DNA from: Methanolinea sp.
GTDB lineage: Archaea > Halobacteriota > Methanomicrobia > Methanomicrobiales > Methanospirillaceae
NCBI GenBank assembly: GCA_018262855.1
Contig: JADFDO010000013.1
Span: forward strand, 1-61,722
DNA length: 61,722 bases
Reading direction: 5' to 3'
The notes beneath the pieces are model-generated. The model was not told the origin of the DNA. It did not search any database and was given only the letters and a program-made list of their open reading frames with translations. Shown one piece after another: positions 25,445 through 34,761 of this stretch (positions within the stretch are counted from its first letter, which is position 1; each line of letters begins with the position of its first letter). Made by a program: the position numbers and the translations under genes.

Positions 25445-26526
25445 AACTACTGGAACACGAAGCCAGGGCTCTCTTCGAAAAATACGGGATCCCGCATCCC
25501 CGGGGCTTTCTGATCCGCTCCCCGGGTGAACTTCAAGAGAGGATAGGAGAGCTGGGCGAACGGTGTGTGCTAAAGGCCCAGGTTGACGTGGGGGGACGGG
25601 GAAAGGCAGGTGGAATCCTCGTTGCGGACCGTGCGACCGCTGAGAAGAAAGCCGCCGAACTCTTCGAAAGAGAGATCAAAGGTGTTCCTGTCCGGGAGAT
25701 CCTCGCAGTCGAGTACCTTGAGATCAGGCAGGAATTTTACGCGAGCATTGCCATCGACCGGTCCACAAAGCAGGCTTTAATCCTCTTCACCGATCAGGGT
25801 GGAGTCGATATCGAAACCCTCGCGAAGGAGCGGCCCGATGCAGTGAGAAAGGCATCTCTCCCTCTCCTCATGCACGATATTCCCCCGTTCATGGTTCGCG
25901 ACCTCCTCCAGTCCGCTCCAAAAGAGATCGGGAAGATCTTAAACCAGCTCTACAGGGTATTCTGCGAGAAGGATGCCCTTTTGGCCGAGATCAATCCCCT
26001 GGTTGTCACCCCGGAAGGCGTCTATGCCGCTGATGCCAAGCTGATCATCGACGACAATGCGCTCGCACGCCAGGGGATCACCGTGAACCGTGATCTTACC
26101 GAAAGGGAAAGAGAGGCAGAGAAACATGGCTTCTCCTATGTCGAGCTCACGGGAGATATCGGCGTGATCGGAAACGGTGCCGGCCTGACCATGGCAACCC
26201 TTGACCTGATCGAATATTACGAGGGCAGGGCGGCAAACTTCCTCGATGTCGGGGGAGGGGCGGACCAGGAACGGGTGATGCATGCCGTGAGGCTTGTGGC
26301 GGCCGATCCTTCGGTCAGGGTGATTGTGGTCAATCTCCTCGGAGGTATCACCCGCTGCGACGAAGTGGCAAAGGGGATTATCAGTGCCGGTATCAGCCAG
26401 CCTGTCATCCTAAGGCTTGCTGGGACAAACGAGGCAGAGGGAAGGAAGATCCTCGATGGCTGCGGATACAGGATGATGGAGAGCATGGAGCAGGCAGTCA
26501 AAGCCGCCGTGGAGGCAGTACGATGA
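25441..26526 (+). CDS. sucC: Succinate-CoA ligase, beta subunit
   Basis: A 361-residue ATP-grasp subunit (EHEARALFEKYGIPHPRG start, KAQVDVGGRGKAGGI, then the LLAEINPLVVTPEG motif and NFLDVGGGA near residue 260). It binds the nucleotide and succinate. In a methanogen the enzyme activates succinate to succinyl-CoA for reductive carboxylation by KOR. Four-base overlaps join it to korC upstream and sucD downstream. Confidence 0.96.
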   Translation: MKLLEHEARALFEKYGIPHPRGFLIRSPGELQERIGELGERCVLKAQVDVGGRGKAGGILVADRATAEKKAAELFEREIKGVPVREILAVEYLEIRQEFYASIAIDRSTKQALILFTDQGGVDIETLAKERPDAVRKASLPLLMHDIPPFMVRDLLQSAPKEIGKILNQLYRVFCEKDALLAEINPLVVTPEGVYAADAKLIIDDNALARQGITVNRDLTEREREAEKHGFSYVELTGDIGVIGNGAGLTMATLDLIEYYEGRAANFLDVGGGADQERVMHAVRLVAADPSVRVIVVNLLGGITRCDEVAKGIISAGISQPVILRLAGTNEAEGRKILDGCGYRMMESMEQAVKAAVEAVR

Positions 26527-27389
26527 TCTACGGAGGCAAAACAACCGGTGTGATCGTCACGGGCGCCACGGGGAAACAGGGTGCATTCCACATCGCCCTG
26601 ATGAACGAGTACGCACGGCAGGTGGGAGGAAAGGGTGTCGTGGCAGGCGTGACCCCCGGGAAGGCAGGGCAGGAAGTCGCCGGTGTCCCGGTCTACAACA
26701 GCATCAGGGATGCATTAAAAGAGCATGATGCGGAGGCCAGTGTCCTCTTTGTCCCGGGATTTGCAGCCGGAGACTCGATCATGGAGGCTGCGAGTGCCGG
26801 GCTATCCCTTGTTGTCGCAATCACCGAACACATCCCCGTGCACGATACCATGCGGGCCATATCATACGCGAGCATCCACGGGTGTTCGGTGATCGGTCCC
26901 AACTGTCCCGGCCTTCTCTCACCGGGCGAGATCAAGATGGGGATCATGCCGGTTCACCTCTCCTCGCCGGGGCAGGTGGGTGTCATTTCAAGGAGCGGGA
27001 CACTGACCTATGAGATAGTGGACCAGCTCACGAGGGCCGGACTCGGCCAGAGCACCATCGTTGGAATCGGGGGAGATCCCGTCATCGGCCAGACATTTGC
27101 AGATGTTCTCCATCGTTTTGAGCAGGACGACAGGACAAAAGCGGTCGTGATACTCGGCGAGGTAGGGGGATCCCTTGAGGAGGAGGGGGCGAAAGCAACA
27201 GATCTCCCGGTTGCGGCATACATTGCAGGAATCTCAGCTCCTCCCGAGAAGAGGATGGGGCATGCCGGGGCCATCATCGAGGGCGGTGAAGGCGATGCAC
27301 GTTCCAAGATTGCCAGGCTCGAAAAGATAGGGGTCCCCGTCGCATCACGGCCATCGGAGATTCCGCGACTCATCAAGGAACTTCTCTGA
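26523..27389 (+). CDS. sucD: Succinate-CoA ligase, alpha subunit
   Basis: A 288-residue CoA-binding subunit. The Rossmann start VIVTGATGKQGAFH is followed by GVTPGKAGQEVAGVPVY, IGPNCPGLLSPGE, SRSGTLTYE and the phospho-His motif KRMGHAGAII. It is the last gene of the fumAB-korDABC-sucCD operon. A palindrome CCGGATCCGG (27408-27417) with a short T tract follows and may mark the end of the transcript. Confidence 0.96.
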   Translation: MIYGGKTTGVIVTGATGKQGAFHIALMNEYARQVGGKGVVAGVTPGKAGQEVAGVPVYNSIRDALKEHDAEASVLFVPGFAAGDSIMEAASAGLSLVVAITEHIPVHDTMRAISYASIHGCSVIGPNCPGLLSPGEIKMGIMPVHLSSPGQVGVISRSGTLTYEIVDQLTRAGLGQSTIVGIGGDPVIGQTFADVLHRFEQDDRTKAVVILGEVGGSLEEEGAKATDLPVAAYIAGISAPPEKRMGHAGAIIEGGEGDARSKIARLEKIGVPVASRPSEIPRLIKELL

Positions 27390-27407
27390 ATGGATTCATG
27401 CACAGGG

Positions 27408-27420
27408 CCGGATCCGGTCT
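27408..27420 (+). terminator. Palindrome after sucD
   Basis: Perfect 10-bp palindrome CCGGATCCGG starting 19 bases after the sucD stop and followed by TCTTT. It could fold in RNA and help to end the eight-gene transcript; the T-run is short, so support is modest. Confidence 0.35.
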
Positions 27421-27484
27421 TTCAACCTGGAAACAATTTAATCATGAATGTTCCAAAATATCAGTACTTTTTCACGGAGGAACG

Positions 27485-28342
27485 ATGAGCGGTTTCCAGA
27501 ACAACGGGTACGATTCCCCTGGCGGGGAAGAGGAACCAGTAGGCCCCGAACGGTATCTTCGCCCTGGTGAAGAACTCCTGATCTACACGCCAGATGTTCA
27601 GATAAAAAAGTTCAAGTTCGATGCCTATCTTACCAGCGACAGGCTCTTTCTCACTGATCAGGACGAGAAGACCCCGGGTGTTACGGCAAAGGAGATCCCC
27701 ATACGCTCTGTCGCTGACACCCATCTCGAACATTCTCCATCCCAGGAGCCAATCCTTGTCCTTGGTATCAGAACCTCGGATGATGATATCCGGACGATGA
27801 AAATGGTGTTCGTGCATACGGGGATCGACCGCCTCTCGCAGGCTGAAGAGTGGGTACACCTTATACGCCACGGACAGGATACAACCGCTCCCGTCAGGGA
27901 TCCTGGTTTGGACAGGCCTGAACCCCATACCCCTGTCATCTCCCCAGAAGCCCGCGCGCTCTCGGAGACCATGGTGTTCCCTGAAACCACCAGAACGGAG
28001 AGCATCCCCACCACATCCCCTCCCGAACCCCGGGCAACACCGGACTCTGAACCCTCCCGTTCCTTCCCTGTCACGTACCCTGCAACATTTCCTGAGAGCC
28101 GCAATACCCCGAAAACTGGCCATGATGCAGTGACCACGCAGATACAGTTCTGTTTCCATTGCGGGCACAGGCTCCCTCCGAATGCCAACTTCTGCCCGTA
28201 CTGTGGGACCCGCATGGCTCAGACCCATCACGCACCGGTGACATCGACCCCTGTATCGTCAAGAAAAGATGTGATGGAACAGGAGAACCCGATCGAAAAG
28301 GAGAAAAAAAGCCGGTTGCGATGGCCTTTCAAGAGAAAATGA
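27485..28342 (+). CDS. Zinc-ribbon protein with PH-like N-terminal domain
   Basis: A 285-residue protein. Residues 20-130 or so (LRPGEELLIYTPDVQIKKFK, ITSDRLFLTD-type strands) resemble a PH-like/bPH domain. A Pro/Thr/Ser-rich spacer follows, then a C-terminal zinc ribbon CFHCGHRLPPNANFCPYCG, and a Lys/Arg-rich tail. The start at 27485 is fixed by GGAGG five bases upstream. The function is unknown; zinc-ribbon plus PH-like layouts are common in archaeal membrane-associated proteins, but no transmembrane segment is present here. It has its own TATA-like ATTTAAT near 27435. Confidence 0.82.
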   Translation: MSGFQNNGYDSPGGEEEPVGPERYLRPGEELLIYTPDVQIKKFKFDAYLTSDRLFLTDQDEKTPGVTAKEIPIRSVADTHLEHSPSQEPILVLGIRTSDDDIRTMKMVFVHTGIDRLSQAEEWVHLIRHGQDTTAPVRDPGLDRPEPHTPVISPEARALSETMVFPETTRTESIPTTSPPEPRATPDSEPSRSFPVTYPATFPESRNTPKTGHDAVTTQIQFCFHCGHRLPPNANFCPYCGTRMAQTHHAPVTSTPVSSRKDVMEQENPIEKEKKSRLRWPFKRK

Positions 28343-28348
28343 CCGGGT

Positions 28349-29413
28349 TCAACTCTTCTTTTCTGCAACTATCATCCGGACGAACGCACCTTTGTGGTAA
28401 TCATCCCTGATATCCTTCTCCATTTGTATCGAAAATCCCGCATCGGACAGGGCTCCGCGGTATTCATCAGTTAAAAAAGGCTGTTCTTTTGTGTAGGATT
28501 CTTTATCCTTCCTCTCGCCTTCAATCTCCCACAACTGCATCTCCAGTGACTGGTAAATATCCAAACTCTGCGTACCTATGGACTGGACATTCACAAAGAC
28601 GCCCCCGGGATTCAGGGAATCAGCAATCCTGCGCACCATCCCAACCTGTTTTCCGCTGGGATTTGACGAGGAGAACACAAGATCATACTCTTTGCCGAAA
28701 TCATCGACAAAGAAATTTCCTTCGAGGGTGTGGACCCTGCTCGCATGGTATTGCTGGATATACCGGTGCGCGAGCGGGATCACGTGCGGCATATCAAAGA
28801 CCCATGCGTGAAGCAGAGGATGCATGGCAGCAAGTGCGATAGCATAGAGGCCATGGCCTCCTCCGAGATCCACCATCTTCCGGAAGGAATGAAATTGTGG
28901 GAGGCTTGCGATCTCCCGGACTATCCGCTGCAATCTTCCGGAAAGGGCATTCTCAGCCATTGCCGGAAGGCTGAGTTCGCGAAAGAACAGATCCTGACTG
29001 TAGGAGACCGGCCCTTTCTCCATGATGCCTGGAAGGTGGAGCCAGAGATCGTTGATGTGCCTCCAGGTCTTGTCGAGATATGCACCCTGGCGATACGGGG
29101 AGGACGTTGCAAGAAAAACAAGTGAGAGAGGAGTTGAAGAGAACTTTCCTTCCGAGGATGTTACGAGCCCCATCTCCTCAAGTACCGGTAACACATGGTA
29201 TATGATTTCGGCCCGGCCTTTGGTAAGACTGGCTAGCTCTTCTGGAGTCCTGGGAGTGGCAAGGTGATCGAAAAACAAATACCTGCTGGCTGCAATAAGG
29301 GCAGCAATCCTCGCAAAGCTCTGCACACCATGATCGATATGCTCGAACAGCGGTTCAGGGCTTATCGCTGGTTCCTGGATCAAAGAGGTTGCAGTATCCA
29401 TCCTTTCCATCAT
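28349..29413 (-). CDS. O-methyltransferase-like SAM-dependent methyltransferase
   Basis: A 354-residue protein with the architecture of plant-type O-methyltransferases. An N-terminal winged-helix dimerisation domain (HVLPVLEEMGLVTSSEGKF) precedes a Rossmann domain with the SAM-binding MVDLGGGHGLYAIALAAM motif (about residue 185), VFDMPHVIPLA and DLVFSSSNPSG. The substrate is unknown; many methanogens have such genes next to corrinoid or marker genes, but no such partner is adjacent here. It is divergent from the SAM synthetase gene, whose product is its cosubstrate. The start could also be the ATG at 29401. Confidence 0.87.
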   Translation of the reverse strand: MMERMDTATSLIQEPAISPEPLFEHIDHGVQSFARIAALIAASRYLFFDHLATPRTPEELASLTKGRAEIIYHVLPVLEEMGLVTSSEGKFSSTPLSLVFLATSSPYRQGAYLDKTWRHINDLWLHLPGIMEKGPVSYSQDLFFRELSLPAMAENALSGRLQRIVREIASLPQFHSFRKMVDLGGGHGLYAIALAAMHPLLHAWVFDMPHVIPLAHRYIQQYHASRVHTLEGNFFVDDFGKEYDLVFSSSNPSGKQVGMVRRIADSLNPGGVFVNVQSIGTQSLDIYQSLEMQLWEIEGERKDKESYTKEQPFLTDEYRGALSDAGFSIQMEKDIRDDYHKGAFVRMIVAEKKS

Positions 29414-29529
29414 ATCTCTATTCCCCCGGGACCTTCCTGCATCATCCGTGCGTGGGGATCAAAAGGAATGATTATCTTTCCACCCATCTTTTTAATAATG
29501 ATTACGCGTCTGGTGATCGAGGGATTTCG

Positions 29530-30732
29530 TTGAGACGGAACATAAAGATAGAAGCACTTCAGCAGATTCCGCTGGAACGCCAGGAGATCGAACTCGTTGA
29601 AAGAAAGTGCATAGGGCACCCGGACAGCCTGGCAGACGGGATCGCCGAGTCCATCAGCAGGGCGCTCTCCAAAGCATATCTTGAAGAGTGCGGGGCAATC
29701 CTGCACCACAATACTGACCAGGGCGAGATTGTCGCAGGAGAATCGCAGCCAAAATACGGCGGTGGAAAGGTTATCAGGCCTATTTACATGCTCATAGACG
29801 GAAGGGCAACCAGGCAGTTCGACGGGATCAGCATTCCCACTGACGCTATCGCGGTTGATGCCGCCAGGACCTACCTGAAACAGACTCTGACCAACCTCAA
29901 CATGGACCGGGACATTATCGTTGACTGCCGGCTGGGGACAGGATCCACCGATCTCCGGGACGTCTTCAAACCCTGCCAGAACACACCCCCAAGGGCAAAT
30001 GATACCTCCTTCGGCGTGGGTCATGCCCCCTTCTCTGAAACAGAGACCATTGTCCTTGCGGTGTCCGACTTCATCGACACCACCTACAGGAATAAACACC
30101 CGATCATAGGCCAGGACATCAAGATCATGGGTCTGCGTGATGGGAACACCATCACGCTCACCCTTGCCTGTGCCATGGTGGATCGCTACTGCGGAGAACT
30201 TGCCGAGTATATCGAGCAGAAACGACTCCTGGAGGAGAATGTCCTCAAGGTTGCAAAAAAGCACACCGGCAGGAAAGTGAATGTGGCAGTGAATACCGCT
30301 GATGTGTACGAGACCGGAAGCGTATTCCTGACGGTCACCGGGACTTCCGCAGAGATGGGCGATGACGGGTCTGTCGGGCGCGGAAACCGCTGCAACGGGC
30401 TTATCACTCCAAACAGACCGATGAGCATGGAGGCCACGAGCGGAAAAAATCCCATCAACCACATCGGGAAGATCTACAATATACTCGCCACCCAGCTTGC
30501 GCAGGAATGTGTCCGGAAAGTCAATGGTATCGAAGAGATCTACATCAGGCTTCTCTCCCAGATAGGGAAACCGATCGACCAGCCTCTCGTAGCAAGTGTC
30601 CAGGTACTTCCAGGCAAGGGAATGGATATGAAAGCCATCAAGTCAGATGTCGAGGCAATCATTGACAATGGGCTTGCTGAAGTAACCTGTATCACCGAGA
30701 AGATCATCCGTGGCGAGATCAAAACGTTCTGA
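29530..30732 (+). CDS. mat: Archaeal S-adenosylmethionine synthetase
   Basis: A 400-residue enzyme of the archaeal type, unrelated in sequence to the bacterial MetK. Seen: [61 protein letters not shown] and [19 protein letters not shown]. It makes SAM from methionine and ATP. I chose the TTG at 29530 because GAGGGA lies seven bases upstream and it gives the family's usual 400 residues; the longer in-frame version runs through promoter DNA with a TTTTTAATAAT box near 29490. hisG follows after four bases or so. Confidence 0.95.
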   Translation: MRRNIKIEALQQIPLERQEIELVERKCIGHPDSLADGIAESISRALSKAYLEECGAILHHNTDQGEIVAGESQPKYGGGKVIRPIYMLIDGRATRQFDGISIPTDAIAVDAARTYLKQTLTNLNMDRDIIVDCRLGTGSTDLRDVFKPCQNTPPRANDTSFGVGHAPFSETETIVLAVSDFIDTTYRNKHPIIGQDIKIMGLRDGNTITLTLACAMVDRYCGELAEYIEQKRLLEENVLKVAKKHTGRKVNVAVNTADVYETGSVFLTVTGTSAEMGDDGSVGRGNRCNGLITPNRPMSMEATSGKNPINHIGKIYNILATQLAQECVRKVNGIEEIYIRLLSQIGKPIDQPLVASVQVLPGKGMDMKAIKSDVEAIIDNGLAEVTCITEKIIRGEIKTF

Positions 30733-30736
30733 GACA

Positions 30737-31627
30737 TTGAAGAAACCCGGGAAACCCCACGAGGTCGTAAACCTCCGCCTGGCCATTCCCAACAAGGGGA
30801 GGATATCGGGGCCGGTGATGGACCTCATGGACAAGAGCGGGCTCCACCTGCTCGACAGCGGCGAGAGACGACTGGTCTCGAGAACCCCTGATCCCCACGT
30901 CGAGGTGCTCTTTGCCCGCCCCGTGGATATACCGGAGTACGTCGCAAACGGGGCTGCAGATCTCGGAATAACAGGCCATGATATGGTGCTTGAACGAGAG
31001 TCCGATGTGGCCGAACTCCTCGATCTTAAGATCGGGTCCGCATCACTTGTTCTTGCAGTAAGGGAAGATGCTCCCTTCCGCTCACCACGCGATCTTCAGG
31101 GGAAGCGGGTCGCTACTGAATTTCCTGTCATCTCACGGAATTATTTCCAGGACCTTGGAATCCAGGTCACCCTTGTTCCTGTCGGAGGAGCATGCGAGGC
31201 TACTCCATATCTTGGGATTGCAGAGGCCATCATTGATCTCTCGAGTTCGGGGAACACGCTTCGCTCGAACCGCCTGAGGATCATGACGGAAGTCCTCTCC
31301 ACAAGCACCATGCTCATCGCAAACAGGGAATCCCTCGCATCAAAAGGAAAGAAGATCGAGGAGATCCAGGTTGCGCTTGAGAGCGTGGTCCGGGCACGCG
31401 GACAGTGTTACCTGATGATGAACGTGATGCGCACCTGCATCGATGAGGTAACGTCTGTCCTTCCGGGGCTTTCGGGCCCCACGGTTATGGAAGTCGCATC
31501 TCGTGATGACATGGTCGCGGTTCATGCAGTGGTTGAAGAAGAGCGGGTATACCAGCTGATCCACCTCCTGAAACAGGCTGGTGCAAGGGATATCCTGGTC
31601 ATGCCGATCGCCCGTATGATACCCTGA
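30737..31627 (+). CDS. hisG: ATP phosphoribosyltransferase
   Basis: A protein of about 296 residues, the long form of HisG with a C-terminal regulatory domain for histidine (segments MEVASRDDMVAVHAVVEEE, LLKQAGARDILVMPI). The catalytic part has LRLAIPNKGRISGPV, NGAADLGITGHDM, ATEFPVISRNYF and IDLSSSGNTLRSNRL. The start is uncertain: TTG 30737, just after the mat stop, or GTG 30710 inside mat; neither has a good Shine-Dalgarno. It is followed by hisA two bases later. Placing his genes after mat suggests a joint transcript. Confidence 0.93.
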   Translation: MKKPGKPHEVVNLRLAIPNKGRISGPVMDLMDKSGLHLLDSGERRLVSRTPDPHVEVLFARPVDIPEYVANGAADLGITGHDMVLERESDVAELLDLKIGSASLVLAVREDAPFRSPRDLQGKRVATEFPVISRNYFQDLGIQVTLVPVGGACEATPYLGIAEAIIDLSSSGNTLRSNRLRIMTEVLSTSTMLIANRESLASKGKKIEEIQVALESVVRARGQCYLMMNVMRTCIDEVTSVLPGLSGPTVMEVASRDDMVAVHAVVEEERVYQLIHLLKQAGARDILVMPIARMIP

Positions 31628-31628
31628 T

Positions 31629-32339
31629 ATGCACGTCTTTCCCGCTGTTGACATCCTCAATGGAAAGTGCGTTCAGCTTGTGCAGGGGAAGAGGGACTCG
31701 GCAACCTACTTCGGGGATCCCCTTTCGTGTGCGCACCGCTGGCTTGACCTCGGTGCAGAACGCCTCCACGTCGTGAATCTCGACGGTGCGTTTGGAGATT
31801 CTTCTGCCAACGCAGAGAGGATCCGGGACCTTATCAGGGATACCGGGGTAGAGATCCAGTTAGGAGGAGGGATACGGTCCTTCCACGATGCTTCATCATG
31901 GCTGGAGACGGGGGTCGAGAGGATCATCATCGGGACTCTCGCAACAAGGGACCCCCGGGTACTTTCCCGCCTGAGCGGGGAGTTTGGGAGTGAGAGAATC
32001 ATGGCAGGAGTCGATGCGAAAGGTGGCGAGATCACCACAGAAGGATGGCAGAAATGTGAGGGTGACTATCTTGTATGGGCAGAACAATTTGAAGATATGG
32101 GTGCAGGTTCACTCCTCTTCACGAACGTTGACGTCGAAGGGCTCCAGGAAGGGATCGATCCGGAACCAGTTGCGCGGTTATTGCAACGCATTCACCTGCC
32201 GGTCACCGTTGCAGGGGGAGTCTCTTCCGCTGGCGATATCCGGATTCTTAAGGACCTTGGTTCCTTTGGGGTCGTCCTTGGTTCTGCGTTATACAGTGGC
32301 AGGATTCACCTGCAGGAAGCCATGGAGGCAGCACAATGA
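31629..32339 (+). CDS. hisA: Phosphoribosylformimino-AICAR-P isomerase
   Basis: A 236-residue TIM barrel with internal half-barrel symmetry. It has FPAVDILNGKCVQLVQG with the first catalytic Asp (about residue 8), VNLDGAFG, QLGGGIRSF, and TNVDVEGLQEG with the second phosphate-binding half. It catalyses the Amadori rearrangement of ProFAR in histidine synthesis. Its ATG overlaps nothing but begins one base after the hisG stop, and it overlaps hisB by four bases. Confidence 0.96.
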   Translation: MHVFPAVDILNGKCVQLVQGKRDSATYFGDPLSCAHRWLDLGAERLHVVNLDGAFGDSSANAERIRDLIRDTGVEIQLGGGIRSFHDASSWLETGVERIIIGTLATRDPRVLSRLSGEFGSERIMAGVDAKGGEITTEGWQKCEGDYLVWAEQFEDMGAGSLLFTNVDVEGLQEGIDPEPVARLLQRIHLPVTVAGGVSSAGDIRILKDLGSFGVVLGSALYSGRIHLQEAMEAAQ

Positions 32340-32917
32340 GGCGCGTTCAGAATCAAAGGAAGACCCGTGAAACATCCATCGATATTGTCCTTGACCTTGA
32401 CAACCCGGAAGGGGGGGAGATCTCGACGGGAATCGCATTTTTTGACCACATGCTCACCTCCATGGCAAAGCATGGCAGGATCGGTCTCTCACTCGTCGCA
32501 CAGGGTGATCTTGAGATCGATGCCCACCACACCATCGAGGATACGGGGATAGTCCTTGGCCAGGCGATAAAAGAGGCCATTGGCGATGGAAAGGGGATTG
32601 CGAGGTTTTCCCACGCCATTGTGCCCATGGATGAATCGCTCGCAACCGTGGCGCTCGATCTTGGTGGGAGAGGGTATCTTGTCTTCAGAGGGTCATTCTC
32701 CCATCAGCGGGTCGGCGGGATCGAGCGGGAGATCTTCGAGCATTTCTTCTACAGCCTATGCATCAGGGGGGGGATCACCGCCCACCTTTCCATGGAGGGG
32801 AAGAACGACCACCACATGTGCGAAGCCCTCTTCAAAGCCTTCGGTATTGCACTCGGTTCAGCGACACGGATTGGACCCGATTGCGACAATATTCCAAGTA
32901 TTAAAGGATCATTCTGA
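32336..32917 (+). CDS. hisB: Imidazoleglycerol-phosphate dehydratase
   Basis: A 193-residue enzyme, monofunctional as in archaea. The His-rich metal-binding motifs are TGIAFFDHMLTSMAKHG, DAHHTIEDTGIVLG and GKNDHHMCEALFKAFG. It converts imidazole glycerol phosphate to imidazole acetol phosphate with Mn. It is last in mat-hisG-hisA-hisB and is followed by a good hairpin. Confidence 0.97.
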   Translation: MRRVQNQRKTRETSIDIVLDLDNPEGGEISTGIAFFDHMLTSMAKHGRIGLSLVAQGDLEIDAHHTIEDTGIVLGQAIKEAIGDGKGIARFSHAIVPMDESLATVALDLGGRGYLVFRGSFSHQRVGGIEREIFEHFFYSLCIRGGITAHLSMEGKNDHHMCEALFKAFGIALGSATRIGPDCDNIPSIKGSF

Positions 32918-32947
32918 ATTGGCTGCGATACCAGGATGTGATGATTG

Positions 32948-32968
32948 AGCCCCTCAAATTCAGGGGCT
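32948..32968 (+). terminator. Terminator hairpin after hisB
   Basis: AGCCCCT (32948-32954) and AGGGGCT (32962-32968) form a perfect 7-bp stem with a seven-base loop, followed by TATCC. It lies between hisB and the convergent HEAT-repeat gene. Confidence 0.5.
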
Positions 32969-32993
32969 TATCCTCCTCTCCTCACTTCCTGTT

Positions 32994-33380
32994 CTAAAAC
33001 GGATTATCTGCTTTTCCATTGAAGGAAAGCCTTGCCAGGGCCTCCTTTGCGGTAATGCGAACGAAACAATTCTCATCGGCACATGCACGGGTGAGTGGCT
33101 CTATTGCCCGGAAATCCCCGATCTTCCCGAGGACCTGGGCTGAAATAAAACGGATATCTCTGTCCTTATCCTCAAGCATTGAAATAAGAGGTCCAACGCT
33201 GCGTTGATCTCCCATCTTGCCGAGAGCCCGGGCTGCAGCGATTCTGATCCCTTTATCCTCATCTTTGAGGGTAAGAAGAAGATACTCGACTGCAGGTTGT
33301 CCTTTCTTTTCCAGATCTGCAATTAACTGGATGATGTCCGGTCTGGTTCTTTGTGCCAAACACTGCAGCGTTCCTGTCAT
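32994..33380 (-). CDS. HEAT-repeat (PBS lyase-like) protein
   Basis: A protein of about 128 residues built of short HEAT/PBS-lyase repeats. Three units of about 30 residues share the pattern IAAARALGKMGDQRSVGPL, ISAQVLGKIGDFRAIEPLT and ITAKEALARL. Such proteins mediate protein contact and have no catalytic residues. The ATG at 33380 is preferred since AGGGGG lies seven bases upstream; the in-frame extension to 33458 lacks such a signal and looks non-coding. It stands alone between the his genes and the histone gene. Confidence 0.83.
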   Translation of the reverse strand: MTGTLQCLAQRTRPDIIQLIADLEKKGQPAVEYLLLTLKDEDKGIRIAAARALGKMGDQRSVGPLISMLEDKDRDIRFISAQVLGKIGDFRAIEPLTRACADENCFVRITAKEALARLSFNGKADNPF

Positions 33381-33611
33381 CAGTGTCCCCCTGAGATAAC
33401 CCTCTTGCAAGGGCAGAAGAAAATGGATCGGATCACTAAAAATGACTTCGCCAATCACTAATGCACAGCATACTTTAAGGTCGGGTAACGAACAGGAAAG
33501 CCAACTAGGAAGAGCCTCGCATCAGCCGGGGATACCGCCAAAAGAAGTGTAAAGCCACCTTGATTGTCTTTTCTGCTGCAGTCTGGTGTGTGAATTTTGG
33601 GAGGGGTGGAA

Positions 33612-33818
33612 TTATGCGGATTTCGCCGCCAGTTCCACGTCCTCTTCCTTGATCGTCTTTCTCCCTGCGTGAAGGGCAAGCCTGTTGGCTTCCTTCGTGA
33701 GGTTTGAGATGTAATCCTCAGCTTTGGCAACAAGGGCAGCAGCGGCATCGCTGCCTACTCTTTCAGCACCATTTTTCTTGGCAATTCTCACAACTGCAGC
33801 AATAGGTAAATCTGCCAT
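33612..33818 (-). CDS. Archaeal histone
   Basis: A 68-residue protein, the usual length of a single histone fold. Helices and loops are visible: LPIAAVVRIAKKNGAERVG, SDAAAALVAKAEDYI and the RKTIKEEDVELAAKS end, with the RKTI loop that binds DNA. It compacts DNA as dimers and polymers. The upstream region is AT-rich with TTTAAATATT near 33863 (minus strand) as TATA box and GAGGT eight bases before the ATG. Confidence 0.97.
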   Translation of the reverse strand: MADLPIAAVVRIAKKNGAERVGSDAAAALVAKAEDYISNLTKEANRLALHAGRKTIKEEDVELAAKSA

Positions 33819-33973
33819 ATATTTTACCTCAATTCAGAAAATGTATCAGCAAATATTTAAAGATATCGCGAATTCTCCGCAATTTATCCTCCAATAGTGT
33901 TTTCCGTGAATCTCCGGCACTATTATACATTACTCCAGAATAAGGCTCCTCTTTCCATTTTTTTCTTAAAAAT

Positions 33974-33996
33974 CTTTTAATTTCTAAAATTAAAAG
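33974..33996 (-). terminator. AT-rich hairpin after Mmp4/MtxX gene
   Basis: CTTTTAATTT (33974-33983) and AAATTAAAAG (33987-33996) are a perfect 10-bp inverted repeat with a three-base loop. On the minus strand it is followed by ATTTTTAAGAAAAAAA and lies just after the stop of the marker gene at 34003. Confidence 0.5.
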
Positions 33997-34002
33997 AGAA
34001 AA

Positions 34003-34761
34003 TCAATCTGATTTTCCCAAAAGTGTATCTGCGAGATTGAGAGCATTTGCGTAGTCGGCGTTGGCGCGCGAAGTATCTATAAAGATTCTGTCGATATTCA
34101 GGACAGGTGCGCCATGCCCTTGACCCGATCCGAGAAATGTCAATGTCCTGAAGATCAAATTACCGGAGATCCCGTCCGGAGCGATGAGAACAGATGAGAC
34201 CTTTATAGCATCCTCAATCAGGATCTGGAAATGGCGTGCCCCGGTCAGGCTGGCAACTTTCTCTGCCTGTGCCAGGCTCTCGTCGACACGCGGGTGCCTC
34301 CCTGCATCGCCGAGTCGGCCGCCAGAAAGGATGGCAACTTCACCCAAAAGCCCCATTCGGCCGGCAAGTCTCTTCGCATGGCTCACCAGCAACACCTTCT
34401 CGTCAACAGTCCACCCTTCATCCACCCCCACCGGCGCCAGGAGGAACCTTATACCGGTTGCCGTCTCCAGGAGCGCAGCTCTCTCGAGGTGATCGACGCC
34501 GGCGGTCTTCTTGAGTGTCGAGAGCGTGGAGTTGGATGGGAGCGTGCCCCGGACCGCGGCGGCCAGTTTCCCACGATAGAGATCACCGACCAGTGCGTTC
34601 CCCGGCGCGGGATCTTCCCGGTATTTCACCTGATCAATCCCGGAAAGGGTCCCGGGACGACAGTAACAGATAATGCGTGATGCACAGCGTGAGCGGGAGA
34701 TACTGCGAAGGACTTTCTCATGTTCTTCGTCAATACCAATCCCGATCCACGTCTGGGTCAT
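34003..34761 (-). CDS. mtxX: Methanogenesis marker protein Mmp4/MtxX
   Basis: A 252-residue protein resembling the MtxX family (methanogenesis marker 4), recognised by VGDLYRGKLAAAVRGTLPS, RFLLAPVGVDEG and GHGAPVLNIDRIFIDTSRAN. The family relates to phosphate acetyl/butyryltransferases and MtrH-linked methyltransferase genes; the activity is unknown and it occurs only in methanogens. It overlaps the marker 2 gene by four bases, so the two are translated together. This pair supports the methanogen assignment. Confidence 0.9.
   Translation of the reverse strand: MTQTWIGIGIDEEHEKVLRSISRSRCASRIICYCRPGTLSGIDQVKYREDPAPGNALVGDLYRGKLAAAVRGTLPSNSTLSTLKKTAGVDHLERAALLETATGIRFLLAPVGVDEGWTVDEKVLLVSHAKRLAGRMGLLGEVAILSGGRLGDAGRHPRVDESLAQAEKVASLTGARHFQILIEDAIKVSSVLIAPDGISGNLIFRTLTFLGSGQGHGAPVLNIDRIFIDTSRANADYANALNLADTLLGKSD

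Noticed and set aside
29389-29529. N-terminal extension of SAM synthetase
   Set aside because: It would read through the TATA-like box and exceed the family length; the TTG at 29530 with a Shine-Dalgarno signal is better.
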